Part shown: positions 10,746 to 20,216 of the stretch, one piece after another
Numbering within the stretch: position 1 is the stretch's first letter
Layout: each line of letters opens with the position of its first letter
Assembly (NCBI GenBank): GCA_963920575.1
Contig: OY986972.1
Span: 6,031,115-6,095,114, forward strand
Length of the DNA stretch: 64,000 nucleotides
Direction: 5' to 3'
From: Narthecium ossifragum
Lineage: Eukaryota; Streptophyta; Magnoliopsida; Dioscoreales; Nartheciaceae
Notes under the pieces: model-generated
Database searches by the model: none
Seen by the model: the letters and a program-made list of their open reading frames with translations, nothing else
Told to the model about the DNA's origin: nothing
Program-made: the position numbers and the translations under genes

Positions 10746-12426
10746 AATTTTAAACAGCCCCTGATTGCACGTAAAACAAGCAAATGTCAGCTCATTTTTC
10801 AGTCATTCTGCAATTTAGAAAAAAAAAAAAACGGCAAGAACTACGAAGTATGTGTGCTTGAGGTTAGGGATGCAAAACAACAAGAAGAATTTCAGTGAAC
10901 AATGAGCTATAACTCATAACATCTTGATCCATCTAGCATGCTGAAACGATTACAGCAATGGCCAGCAATAGAGCTTTAGGCTAGAAAGAAGATAATGGTT
11001 GCGGATTCTCTGATAAAATAGCACATGGAATCAAGAAATAGCCATGAAAAGAGGTTATGTAGAATGATTTCATCACCACAAGCTAGAGCAGATTTGATAA
11101 TCAAAGGGCTGTGAAATTAAGGCATCTGACAACATCAATTTAGAAAAGCATATGCACTATCACGCAAAAAGGCATAAAACAAAAAAAAAATATAACTACG
11201 AGTGTGACATCTTGAGAGACCATCAATCTGAAAAATGCAGGAGCCACCAAGAAACAAAAGATAATAAGGGAAAAAGCATACAATCTTAAACAATTAATCA
11301 AGAAAACTAGATAATTCCGGAGAAACATCACCTTCACCACATTTAACAGGAAAATAATGTTGCTTTTTTTTCGAGGGAGAAAAAAAAAATTGTTCAAGAA
11401 GCGCACAGAATTTGTGCATTTCCACAACTATAAGAAATTCTTGATAGGAAAAGAACCGTTATATATAAGCAGATCGAGTTGGCGTTTCCAGAGGAAAGAG
11501 AACTACAGAGAGGGCTCACCCCAGCCAAATCCAAACAAACGAACGAAAGATTCCATTAAAAAAGATACAAAAAAAAGAAGAAAGCATTTCCTACCAACTC
11601 ATCATTTGCACCATCAATTCCTGCCAACCAATCATTTCCCAAAACTAAAACAAGAATCTCATCTACTTCAAACAAGGTCAAGAGAGCAGATGGGCTTTAA
11701 CTCCCCAAAGAAACAACAAAGTTCCCACCTTTCAAACTCCTGTAAAGAAAGAAAAGGGCTACAGAAGGAAGCAAGCAAAGTACACATACTCTCATCCGAA
11801 GGAAGAGGAGAAGAAAGAATCCTTCTTCAGCTCAGGAACCCCAAGCCGCCATCATTCCCCGCCGGGCAGCAGCAAGACGAAACGAAAGAGAGGCAAATCA
11901 CGGGAGACTTTGATTTGGGTTTAAAAGAGAGCTAAGAGACACGCTTTATGGGCTTTTCAGAGCACGGCTTTGCATACTGCTTTCTGACTTGTGGTCGTTC
12001 GGTGGACTACCGAATACTGACGGATGAGGAGCCGATGATACCACGGTGCCCTTATGGATATCCACCGCAAGCTTGCCTCGAGATCAGAACTTTGATGTCG
12101 TTTCTTTTACAGTTCATACTTCATATTATATTTCATTCTTTAGAAGTCCAGACTAGATTATGGGCGTGGGAGAGGGAAAGACGTTGCTTATGTTTGATAT
12201 GTCCAAATTAAGACGGGAAAAAATAATATTGAAGTTACTAATATACCATGGTTAGATTATCTCATTAATAAGACGTAGTTTATGATCTTAAACTTTGTAT
12301 TTTTAGTAAAAAATATTACATTATTAAATTTTTTTAATGAATTAAAGAGAAAAAATGTAGCAAACTCACACTTTTTTTTTAAGCTTGACCAACATAACTA
12401 TCATTCAAGTTGCTTAATGCACAGTT
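10746..12426 (-). other. Probable 5' UTR, leader intron and promoter side of the PPPDE gene
   Basis: The minus strand reads 'ttgtttcgtcttgctgctgcccgg' type sequence around 11855-11885, typical of a plant 5' UTR, and an AG acceptor-like site precedes the ATG at 10745. This suggests a leader intron from about 10765 to 11800. The plus-strand open frame at 11357-11935 is a low-complexity Lys/Ser-rich translation of this antisense leader and is not called a gene. Confidence 0.35.
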
Positions 12427-12614
12427 AACAAACACATAAAATAACAAGCTTGCGAGAAGTGGTAGGGTGTGTCCTAGCTTTTGGCTCAGAGATCATGGTG
12501 TCCCCCTGGTTTTAGATTGACGATGTTGTCGGGGTTTTAGTTGTTTTCACTAGCCTTTGGGCTCACTTCGTAAAAAAAAAAAAAAAAAAAAACAAACAAA
12601 CAAACACATAAAAT
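12427..12614 (+). mobile_element. 5'-truncated LINE 3' tail with perfect 16-bp target duplication
   Basis: aacaaacacataaaat at 12427-12442 is repeated exactly at 12599-12614. The ~156-bp insert is a LINE 3' UTR ('ggctcacttcg' just before the tail) followed by an A-run from 12572. It contains no coding sequence. The perfect duplication implies a fairly recent insertion. Confidence 0.85.
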
Positions 12615-12739
12615 GAATTCGCATTTTTAATGCATGCTGTAGAAAGAAAATAAATTCACAAATACATTTTTAATGCAACGATCAGACGGTTGTAATCTAA
12701 TTCATCCTTTTAGATTTGATGGCTACGGAAATGATACTT

Positions 12740-12975
12740 ATCTATTTATGAGGGGTGTTTTAGTAATCTACCTTGCGTTAACCACATAGGAGGGAAAGGA
12801 AACAGAACTCCTCTCAACTTCGGGAGGAGTTCGGTTTCCTCCCATGACAGGAGAGCTCGGGAGACTCCTTCTCCCGCGATTAAATGCCAACTAAACACAG
12901 TAGAAAGAGTCGTGACTCCCTCTCCCACTTCCTCTTCCACGGTCAAACATTTAACCAAACGCACCCTAATTTTGT
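12740..12975. repeat. MITE-like segment with internal hairpin
   Basis: The right edge reads 'accaaacgcaccctaa', a motif often found at MITE ends, and the left side has 'cttgcgttaaccacat', a weak inverted match. Inside, ggaaacagaactcctc (12798-12813) pairs with gaggagttcggtttcc (12824-12839), 15 of 16 positions. No clear target duplication was found, so the class is unassigned. Confidence 0.3.
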
Positions 12976-13177
12976 CCGGTCGTATAAACAAGGGGATCTT
13001 TTTTGACAATTTTTTTTTAGAGATCAATTCGACATTCCACCCAAACTTGGACTAGTAAAACATAGTTTACCCATCCCAAGCCGGGGGCTTAAAAGATTCG
13101 ATTTTTTTTTTACAAAAATTCATAGTTTAGCATCGCTAAATATATAGTTACAAGATTATATATATATATACTAGTGA

Positions 13178-13425
13178 GCCCCCCGTGTCACATGACATGG
13201 CTAACCACCACCCCTACTAATTATCATCTCTCTTCTAATCAGCCGATAACCACCACCTTCCATGTGGTCTCATCTCGATCGTTTGATATATCTGGGCTTA
13301 ACTTAGATCGAGCATTCCTATCCTTATGATAAGATGCACTGGATGTTATATAATATTAGGTGGGCCCCGTGCTACCTGTCACGGATAACCACCAACCCAA
13401 TACTCCTCTTTTTTTAACCATCTAC
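13178..13425. repeat. Left part of a two-unit tandem repeat (~185-bp unit)
   Basis: The first unit runs from about 13178 ('gagccccccgtgtcacatgac') to 13362. The second begins near 13363 ('gtgggccccgtgctacctgtc') and is interrupted at 13425 by the LTR at 13426-17368. Its remainder resumes at 17369. Shared text includes 'catctcgatc', 'tgatatatc' and 'atgataRgatgcact'. Confidence 0.65.
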
Positions 13426-13981
13426 TGTCACACCCCGACTTAGAAATTCCATCCAGGCCGAGGTGTGAGGGTTCCTATTACTATTCAAATCCAATCTGGC
13501 GCGATATAATACGAAAAGCAGAGGTGAATTGAACAAATTTACTTTCATGGATGAAACTGTAGTTCAAATATTCGACAACTCAAGACTAGCCGAAACATGA
13601 TTCAATTAAAATAACATCAAGTTGTACTATTTAGACATCCGGTACAAATTTTTATCAAAAACTCCTCCAAGGGGAAAGATTATACATTTAACCCAAAATC
13701 CTCGAAGGATGTCTATAATATACATAATCTATCAAAAGTACAACTGATCTCCCACAACAACCTCAAGCACCTCTAGAAGTCATCGCGGCGCCAAAAGCTG
13801 ATCCAGCTGGTTCTACTGAAGAAGAACTGGCGTCTGCACCTGCAAAACGCAGCCTAGGTAGGAGTGAGTGACAAGCTTAGTAGAGTTTTACTCTAATGCA
13901 CACTGAAGGGAGGAAAACAACAACTGTGATGTCTCTCCGCTTAAGTCTAAGGAATGTCACGGGGTCCTATAACCCCTATTG

Positions 13982-15755
13982 ACTGCTTGAGGGCTCGTTG
14001 GATTCGTGGCAGTGAGAGGAAGATCCTTGGCTTGGTTTGAAGCCAGTTTGGTGCTTGGATAGCGGGGATTCAGCCGAGGTTTGCGTAGCTCAGTAGGTTT
14101 CTACCTACATGGGTTTAAGTTGGGTTTTCTCTTAATCTAGCCAGTAGATCTGGGTGTTCTTGGTGTTGTTATGTGTATATTGGTTAGCTTAATTTCTGTT
14201 TTAAATTTCATATGATTAGATTGAGATTTTAGTAGGATTTTAGCATGTTTAAACTCGGATTTTCCGGTTTCTCTGTTCTTGAAGAACAACCGGTTTACAC
14301 GCGTGTTTTGCGATCTGTACATACATGATCTTGATTTATGATGAACATGAGAGTTGCAGATCTTTGGATCTACTCTCAGCTGCAACCAATTTCATAATGT
14401 TCTGATTTTCCTATGAATTGTTATGATTTGCCTACAGATGGGTTGCGTTGCAGCAATTAGAGGTAATTAGTGAGATTAATGGTTTTGATTAATGTTTTCC
14501 GGGTAATCGAAGCGTCGGATGTTTCCCAGTTTTGGATATGTTGATCCCAGTATGTTTTCCTGCGTTTTCCTAAGTTGGATCTTGAATCCGACATCATTTG
14601 GACCTCGGATCGACGAGGTGACTTAGCCTCTAATTAGGGGATCTTGATGATTTAAATAATATTATATGTTCAAAACATATTATATTATATTATATGTTCA
14701 TCTGAGTTTTTGAGATTGCTTCCCGTTGCAGGGTTCGCGGTTGACGGTCGCGGTACCGTCTTAATGCCGGGACCCACTGCGGATTGGCTAGCAGCGGTCG
14801 TCGGTATCGCGGACGACCGCTGCAGCAATCCAGTTCGACCCGGTTGTTATTTTATCATATTGTTGCATGCTTACTTCTTACATGCGCATGATCATAGCAT
14901 GCATTTTGGTTGTGCATTAGATACATAAGGATAGGGCGTGGGTGATGGGTTGATCGTCGATCCGAGGCTTTCGGGTAGCTCGAATCTAGCTCTAGGACTG
15001 TGCCGGGCAGCGTGGTCCAGGTTGGATGGTAGTATTCTGTCAATCTTGATGACTGGCTTAGATGACTTGAATACATGTTGATTGATGATTTAGAGGTCGT
15101 ATTGGCCTCGAGGCAGGTGATGAGGGTGCAGCCAGTGTCGTCGTTTCATCCTTGGGCAGAGGGTGTGCCTGCCCGACAGAGACTTGTCCTGCCCAGCAAT
15201 GTCTTCTTCCTAAAGTACTAGGTGTTTCCGTGATGGGCCCAGTTCGTTAGGGTGACCATGATTGGATACCTAGAGACACTGGTGGGGTTATGAGACCCCG
15301 TAGCACACCTAGGCCTAGCTTGGGGGTGACACTATCGAGTTCCCTCCTTTCTGTGTGTCGTAGTGTAGAACCCTACTGAGCTTAGTGCTCACTCCTATCC
15401 GGGCTGCGTTTTGCAGGTGCAGGCGTTAGCTCTTCTTTAGTGGCCCCTACCGGGCAGGTGTTTGGTGGCGTGGCGGCGTCTGACGGTGCTTGAGGAGCGG
15501 TGATCGTCTGTTTATATTTTTGTTAGATAGTCTCCTACGATAGTATAATGTATATGAATGTACCCTTCGAGGTTTTGAAATCTTTTGTATTATATCTTTT
15601 GAGGTTGTTAATCATTGTTAAATTTGGGTACTTGCGAATTATTCAGGGAAACCAATAAGCTAGAGGGAACCATTGCCAAAAAAATTTCCGCATTTAGTTA
15701 GGTTTCGGTTCGCGTCGCCCAGTCCGGTTGGGCCTTCGCGGGTCGAGGTGCGACA
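13982..15755 (+). mobile_element. 5'-truncated Tekay/Del LTR nested in the reverse solo LTR
   Basis: Forward-oriented LTR sequence, collinear with 3588-5412 of the complete LTR. It starts inside the LTR at the 'ggctcgttgg' block and ends with the family terminus gaggtgcgaca at 15755. The first ~630 bp are absent. A single deletion across the left insertion junction would explain both this truncation and the ~300-bp loss in the host LTR. The left border is approximate. Confidence 0.75.
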
Positions 15756-16234
15756 TTACTACCCAGACACGGTCCTAGGGCCAGATCCGAGCTACCCGAG
15801 AGCCTCCGATAGGCGATCGACCCATCGTCCCGCCTAACCTGAAATGCCTCTAATGCATACAGTGTATGAACCTATGCAAACATCTAACCTAGATGTCTTT
15901 ATATGCCACAACAACAATTATGAGTTCAACAGTTATACAATAGCACTCGGCACACGCCAGCAATGGGCTAAGGTTCCATAATACAACGTAAGCTAGTACT
16001 CATAGCTAGTAAACGGCTAAGCAAGCCAGAAGATTTAAGTTTACCATCCAACTAGGTATTTAAAAGCAAGACAAACTAAAGATTCACCAAAGAGGGTAAA
16101 CCCACGATCAAATTCCCAATCTCAATCAAAATCCTTCAAAAACCCTGTGATAGCAGCATGCATGCTTCCTAACATGATTGGGTGTCTATCATGAACGAAA
16201 AACAATCAAAGGAAGCCAGAAAACACTGCCATGG

Positions 16235-16565
16235 GCTCACGGTCGATGCGACGGTCGATCGTCGGATCGACCGTGAGACCAAAATTAGGAAAAACATAAG
16301 GGCCACGGTCGATCGGGACATCGACCTTGAAAAGCCCAAAACGAGACAGAGCCTCATGGTCGATACGACAGTCGATCCAACGGTCGATCGTGAGGCCATG
16401 TGGGAAAAAGGTAAGAACCCACGGTCGATTAGAACATTAACCCTGAGAGGCCCAAAACGAGACAGAGCCTCACGGTCGATGCAACGGTCGATCCGATGGT
16501 CGACCGTGAGGCCAGGATTAAGCGTGCCAACACCTGACGGTTGATCCGACGGTTGACCGTCAATC
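16235..16565. repeat. GGTCGATC-rich array inside the reverse solo LTR
   Basis: Repeated cggtcgat / atcgaccg motifs in both orientations form three or four degenerate modules that also share 'cccaaaacgagacagagcct'. The orthologous part of the LTR at 2960-5412 (3170-3320) carries agatcgatctgg / gagcgatcgatcg modules instead. Confidence 0.7.
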
Positions 16566-17368
16566 ATGGTGCACAGTCTCTAAGAACAGTATTAGAAATC
16601 CAATCTCTTGGATTTGATCTATCAATGCTTATCGGAATTCGATGAAACTTTGCAGGCACGCGTAATAGATAAAGGGGAAACTATTGGTACGAAGAAAACA
16701 TGATTTTTACGGTTAAAACCCAAACCTAGGTCTAAACGGTCAAAAATCGATAAACCGGCGATAAAACGAGAATTGTCCGATAAAATACGAAACCAACAGG
16801 TAGAAACACTCTAAGCAAGCCATAACACTAACGTATTAAGTTACACAACATTCTACCATGCACAACTACATCAAAAGCACAATAAACATATCATAGGTAA
16901 ACCCGATCACATGATCGGGGTAGAAACACCTACTTGAACAAGCAGGGTAGCTCCTCCACGTATCCCCCAAGCTCGATCGCCAAGATCCGCTCCTCGAATA
17001 TCGCGACCCGAAGCCCTAGCACAGCCGGCAGGAGAGAGAGAGGGAGACAATGACAGGAGAAGAAGGAAAGAGAAAGGAAAGAGAGAGAAAGTTAGGGTAT
17101 TTATAGATATCAGGATCTGATCTCTGCCGTCCGATTCGATCTTTCCCGATCGAGCTCCGATCTTCCGATCGGAGCCACCCTTAAGGTTCTAATCATTCAC
17201 ATACATCAATCCAAGACCGTGTGCGTGTTACGCGGGTGTGAAATCGACCACTAGACGTAATTTACTAAATTACCCATGGGGTCACAAGAGCAACACGATC
17301 AACCAAACCAACAGCGAACGGCTCTCGACCCATGCGGTCGAGCCAGGTTAGAGGAACGGATCCTCACA

Positions 17369-17505
17369 CCTACTAACCACACCCTCCACTACTCCCTTTT
17401 CACATGACTTCATCTCGATCATCTGATATATCCGGACTTAACTTGGATCGGGCATTCTTATCCGTATGATAGGATGCACTGTATCTTTATATATATATAT
17501 AGTTT
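17369..17505. repeat. Right part of the tandem repeat split by the solo LTR
   Basis: It resumes the second unit (ctactaaccaca .. catctcgatcatctgatatatc .. atgataggatgcact) and ends in a short (TA)n run near 17495, as the first unit region is preceded by a (TA)n near 13160. Confidence 0.65.
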
Positions 17506-17596
17506 GACTAGACACCATTCGAATATTTTTTGGTAAAATAATATCCAACTTTTTAACCGTAAGTTTGCCTCTAGATGTGGTCATATGAGATGAAAT

Positions 17597-18961
17597 CAGT
17601 GGCGGAACAAGGATGAGACTTAAGGGGGGGGGGGTGAAATCTAAAACAAAATGACTAAATTTTTTTTCTTTTAAGTAATGCAAAGCGTACTTGAGAATTA
17701 CAATATCGAACATTAAGGAATAAAAACAATACAAATATTAAAATATATGTACTATACTAAGTGCTGCGATTGAGAGGTGAAAGTTGGATTCTACGCTTTT
17801 GCATTTTTTAAAAACGTTGTAAAATGACTTAGTTCTCAATAGTTTCAAAAATTCCATGCTCGATGTATACTACCATGCAATCATTCATCCAGTCATCTCC
17901 CATCTTATTATGTAAATCAGACTTGATAATCTTCATCGAATAAAAGACTCTCTCAACGGTTATAGTCGTAACTGGTAAAACCAATGCCAACTCAATAAGA
18001 AAAGAAACCAATGGAAATAGAGCATTTTTTCTAGTCTCAACCATCTTCACAGCAAGACTATCAATATCTTGAAGTCCAGAAAAATCATCATTTCTTCTAC
18101 CATCTCTAATGTAGGTGTTAAGCCGATCTCTAAGGATCATACGATCAGTAGATGTGAAATCCTCTAGATAAAGTTCAGCAAGATGACATAACTTAGTATG
18201 GTCAAATGCTGAGAATAAGTTTCTTGGATCAAGACATGCTATGCAAAGAAGTAACTCCGTACTTGCTTATGTGAAACGATGATTCATCTCTTGAGCGATG
18301 AAATCAATAACTTGGAAAAACACTTTAATACAAAAATGGTGCATATAAGTAATACTTTGCCCTCCACGCCTCGAACGACTGCGAGTTGGTATAATATCTT
18401 CCATATTGGATACACTAATATAATTATCGACACAAAAAAGTTTTGACTTCTTTCAAAAATTTATTTCATTTTGTCTCCCTCAAATCATGCAACCGTAACT
18501 TTACTACTCCAATCAAACTCATAGCATTAACTATGTCTTGATCCTTTCGCAGTAAGACATGTGACAATTCATTCGTAATTCCTATTATATTCCTCATCAA
18601 ATGCGTAATGAATACAAACTTAAAGCTTTCCATGTTATCCATCTTATCCATCAGAAAGGTCATGATTCGTGGAGGAGGTGAAGGGCCGTGCATATATATA
18701 CTCGGAAAGAAAATAGGGCGCCGAACATGCATGTGTGGTGGGTTAATTTTCAACCCAATCAAAAATGAAAAATTTGTGAATGTTTAATTATAAATATTAA
18801 GACCTAAATATGTTTATTGCAATCTTCATCCTCCCGTTGTCCGGATTCATCCTCCCATTGTTCCTCTAGTGATTTTGATCAAGTTTACTTAAAAGAGGTG
18901 TGATTACATTTGTTGGCCGGCGTTGCCAGTGGGGCGGGCGGCCCCCCTCGTTCCGCCACCG
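17597..18961 (-). mobile_element. Decayed hAT element with TIRs and 8-bp target duplication
   Basis: The ends read cagtggcggaac (17597) and, on the other strand, cggtggcggaac (ending 18961). They are flanked by gatgaaat (17589-17596) and gatgacat (18962-18969), 7 of 8 identical. An 8-bp duplication and CAGTGGCGGA-type ends are hallmarks of plant hAT elements. The total length of 1365 bp is too short for an autonomous copy. Confidence 0.85.
17829..18762 (-). pseudogene. hAT transposase remnant (ZMYM/TTF-type), C-terminal part
   Basis: The minus-strand frame 17829-18140 carries the hAT C-terminal dimerisation region: LALVLPVTTITVERVFYSMK then MGDDWMNDCMVVYIEHGIF, resembling TTF/ZMYM-type zinc-finger hAT proteins. 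Upstream, 18466-18650 continues MESFKFVFITHLMRNIIGIT..RKDQDIVNAMSLIGV. Numerous stops and frameshifts separate the two. The N-terminal zinc finger and most of the catalytic domain are absent. Confidence 0.8.
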
Positions 18962-18969
18962 GATGACAT

Positions 18970-19340
18970 CATATGCCATTAAACCAACTACTTTTAGAAT
19001 TCAAAACTAAAAATATATAAGGACATTAAAAAATAAAATATTCACCTAATTATTAGTCTTCGTTATCTCTCCCGATTCCGGCGCGGCTCTATCCCTTTCC
19101 ACCACTCAGCCTCCTCGTTTTTCTCCACTTCCTTCATCAATCATCATGATTTCTTATTTGATTAAAATTTCGTTTTGAGACGTTTTTCATTAGAGTTTTA
19201 ATAGGGTTGGGGCTTCACTTGAGCTTTAAATACCTATCTATAAAAGATAGTTAATCTACTACCATAGAGAAGAAATAAAGCGATGAGTTTGTAGCTTTAG
19301 TAAAAGAAAACATAGCCATAGTTAATCTAAAATGTGATGT
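18970..19340. other. Intergenic AT-rich sequence
   Basis: Nothing recognised beyond low-complexity AT. Confidence 0.3.
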
Positions 19341-19344
19341 ATTT

Positions 19345-19590
19345 AGGGGCTGTTTGACAACATGGAATGTGGGCGAATCCGTCGGATCTTGGAATCCGTA
19401 GATTCCGAATTCCGGATGCCCGGATCTCGGTGTTTAGCGCACCGACGGATTTCGTTTTAAAGACGGATATCAAAATCGGCATCCGTTCACAGTATCCGCT
19501 CCTACCGATACCACGGATTTCGGATCCTGTGGATTCCGTATCCCGGATTCCATATGAATGCGTGCCAACTAGGCATGCTTCCGCAGCATC
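19345..19590. repeat. Self-complementary MITE-like segment rich in GGATTCCG motifs
   Basis: It starts 'ggggctgtttgacaacat', a typical hAT-MITE edge, and is filled with ggatt / aatcc motifs in both orientations (cggatcttggaatccg, gattccgaattccgg). The right edge near 'tgcgtgccaactaggca' gives only a weak inverted match. The open frames on both strands here reflect this palindromic composition. Confidence 0.4.
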
Positions 19591-19835
19591 CATATATAGT
19601 GAAGATTTTTGAGTCCCATATTTATATATACATTAATAATCCAAAAAAGAAAAAGTTAAAGTCGCCACGCAGACCGGGCTCGACTCCGGTGTACACAGCC
19701 ATCAATACATCTATCTTCAAATCTATCCATCGTTATCCTCTCTCTTATATAAACCTTCCCAGAGACGGCCAAGCTGGCCTGCACCATCCCGCCTCTACTT
19801 AACAATAGCATCCCAACACCTGTCACCCAGTAAGT

Positions 19836-20070
19836 ACGTCACGTGTCACGCGCCGTAACCCTAGAGCGACCCAGTGCCAGCTCTATACCTGGACGCCACG
19901 AGAACGGCGACGTGGAGGGCACTCAACACGTAGCACCACCACACGCCTCCACCGCGGCGATCCAGCCGGACTCCGACACCCCCACCGCCGCCGCCGCCGC
20001 CGCCTCCATCTCCTCCCCCTCTTTCCCCGCCGCGCCTCCTCCTCCTCTGGATTGCTAGGGTATATAGGAA
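19836..20070 (+). promoter_or_regulatory. Candidate bZIP gene promoter: G-box and TATA-like element
   Basis: gtcacgtgtcacgcg contains the G-box CACGTG (19840-19845) with an overlapping ACGTCA motif. A TATA-like tatatagg lies at about 20063, ~155 bp before the start codon. A second TATA-like tatataaa lies near 19747. A CCG-repeat, CT-rich block (19970-20050) lies between. Because the gene downstream encodes a G-box-binding bZIP, feedback control is possible. This is inference. Confidence 0.4.
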
Positions 20071-20216
20071 TATGGCAGCCTTAATTTTAGCCTTTTCATT
20101 TTAACATTCAATTTTGACCGCTAAACTAAGAGGCCTTCCTCTTCTCCAGTGAGCTGCTACTTCTACTGGAGTTTCTTGGGTAGTACGGAGTATTGGGGCG
20201 GGGCGAAGGGCACCTG

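Larger units (their letters stand above)
13426..17368 (-). mobile_element. Solo LTR of the Tekay/Del family, reverse orientation, disrupted by a second LTR
   Basis: The left edge TGTCACACCCCGAC is the reverse complement of the family's LTR 3' end, and the right edge GGATCCTCACA is the complement of its TGTGAGGATCC start. The flanks are TCTAC (13421-13425) and CCTAC (17369-17373), a 5-bp target duplication with one substitution, and no internal domain remains. It is therefore a solo LTR. The right portion (15756-17368) corresponds to the first ~1.6 kb of the LTR at 2960-5412. The left portion (13426-about 13981) corresponds to the last ~0.5 kb. About 300 bp between them is missing at the junction with the inserted LTR. 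A GGTCGATC-rich repeat array lies at 16235-16565. Confidence 0.8.

Noticed and set aside
11357..11935. 192-residue plus-strand frame
   Set aside because: Lys/Ser/Gln-rich translation antisense to the probable leader of the PPPDE gene, with no family similarity.
16235..16565. CRISPR-like spaced repeats
   Set aside because: Plant nuclear context. Repeats are degenerate, inverted and inside an LTR, with no uniform spacers.
16169..16567. Overlapping frames with repeated 'TVDRxxDR'-like peptides
   Set aside because: Translation of the GGTCGATC repeat array in the solo LTR, not a protein gene.
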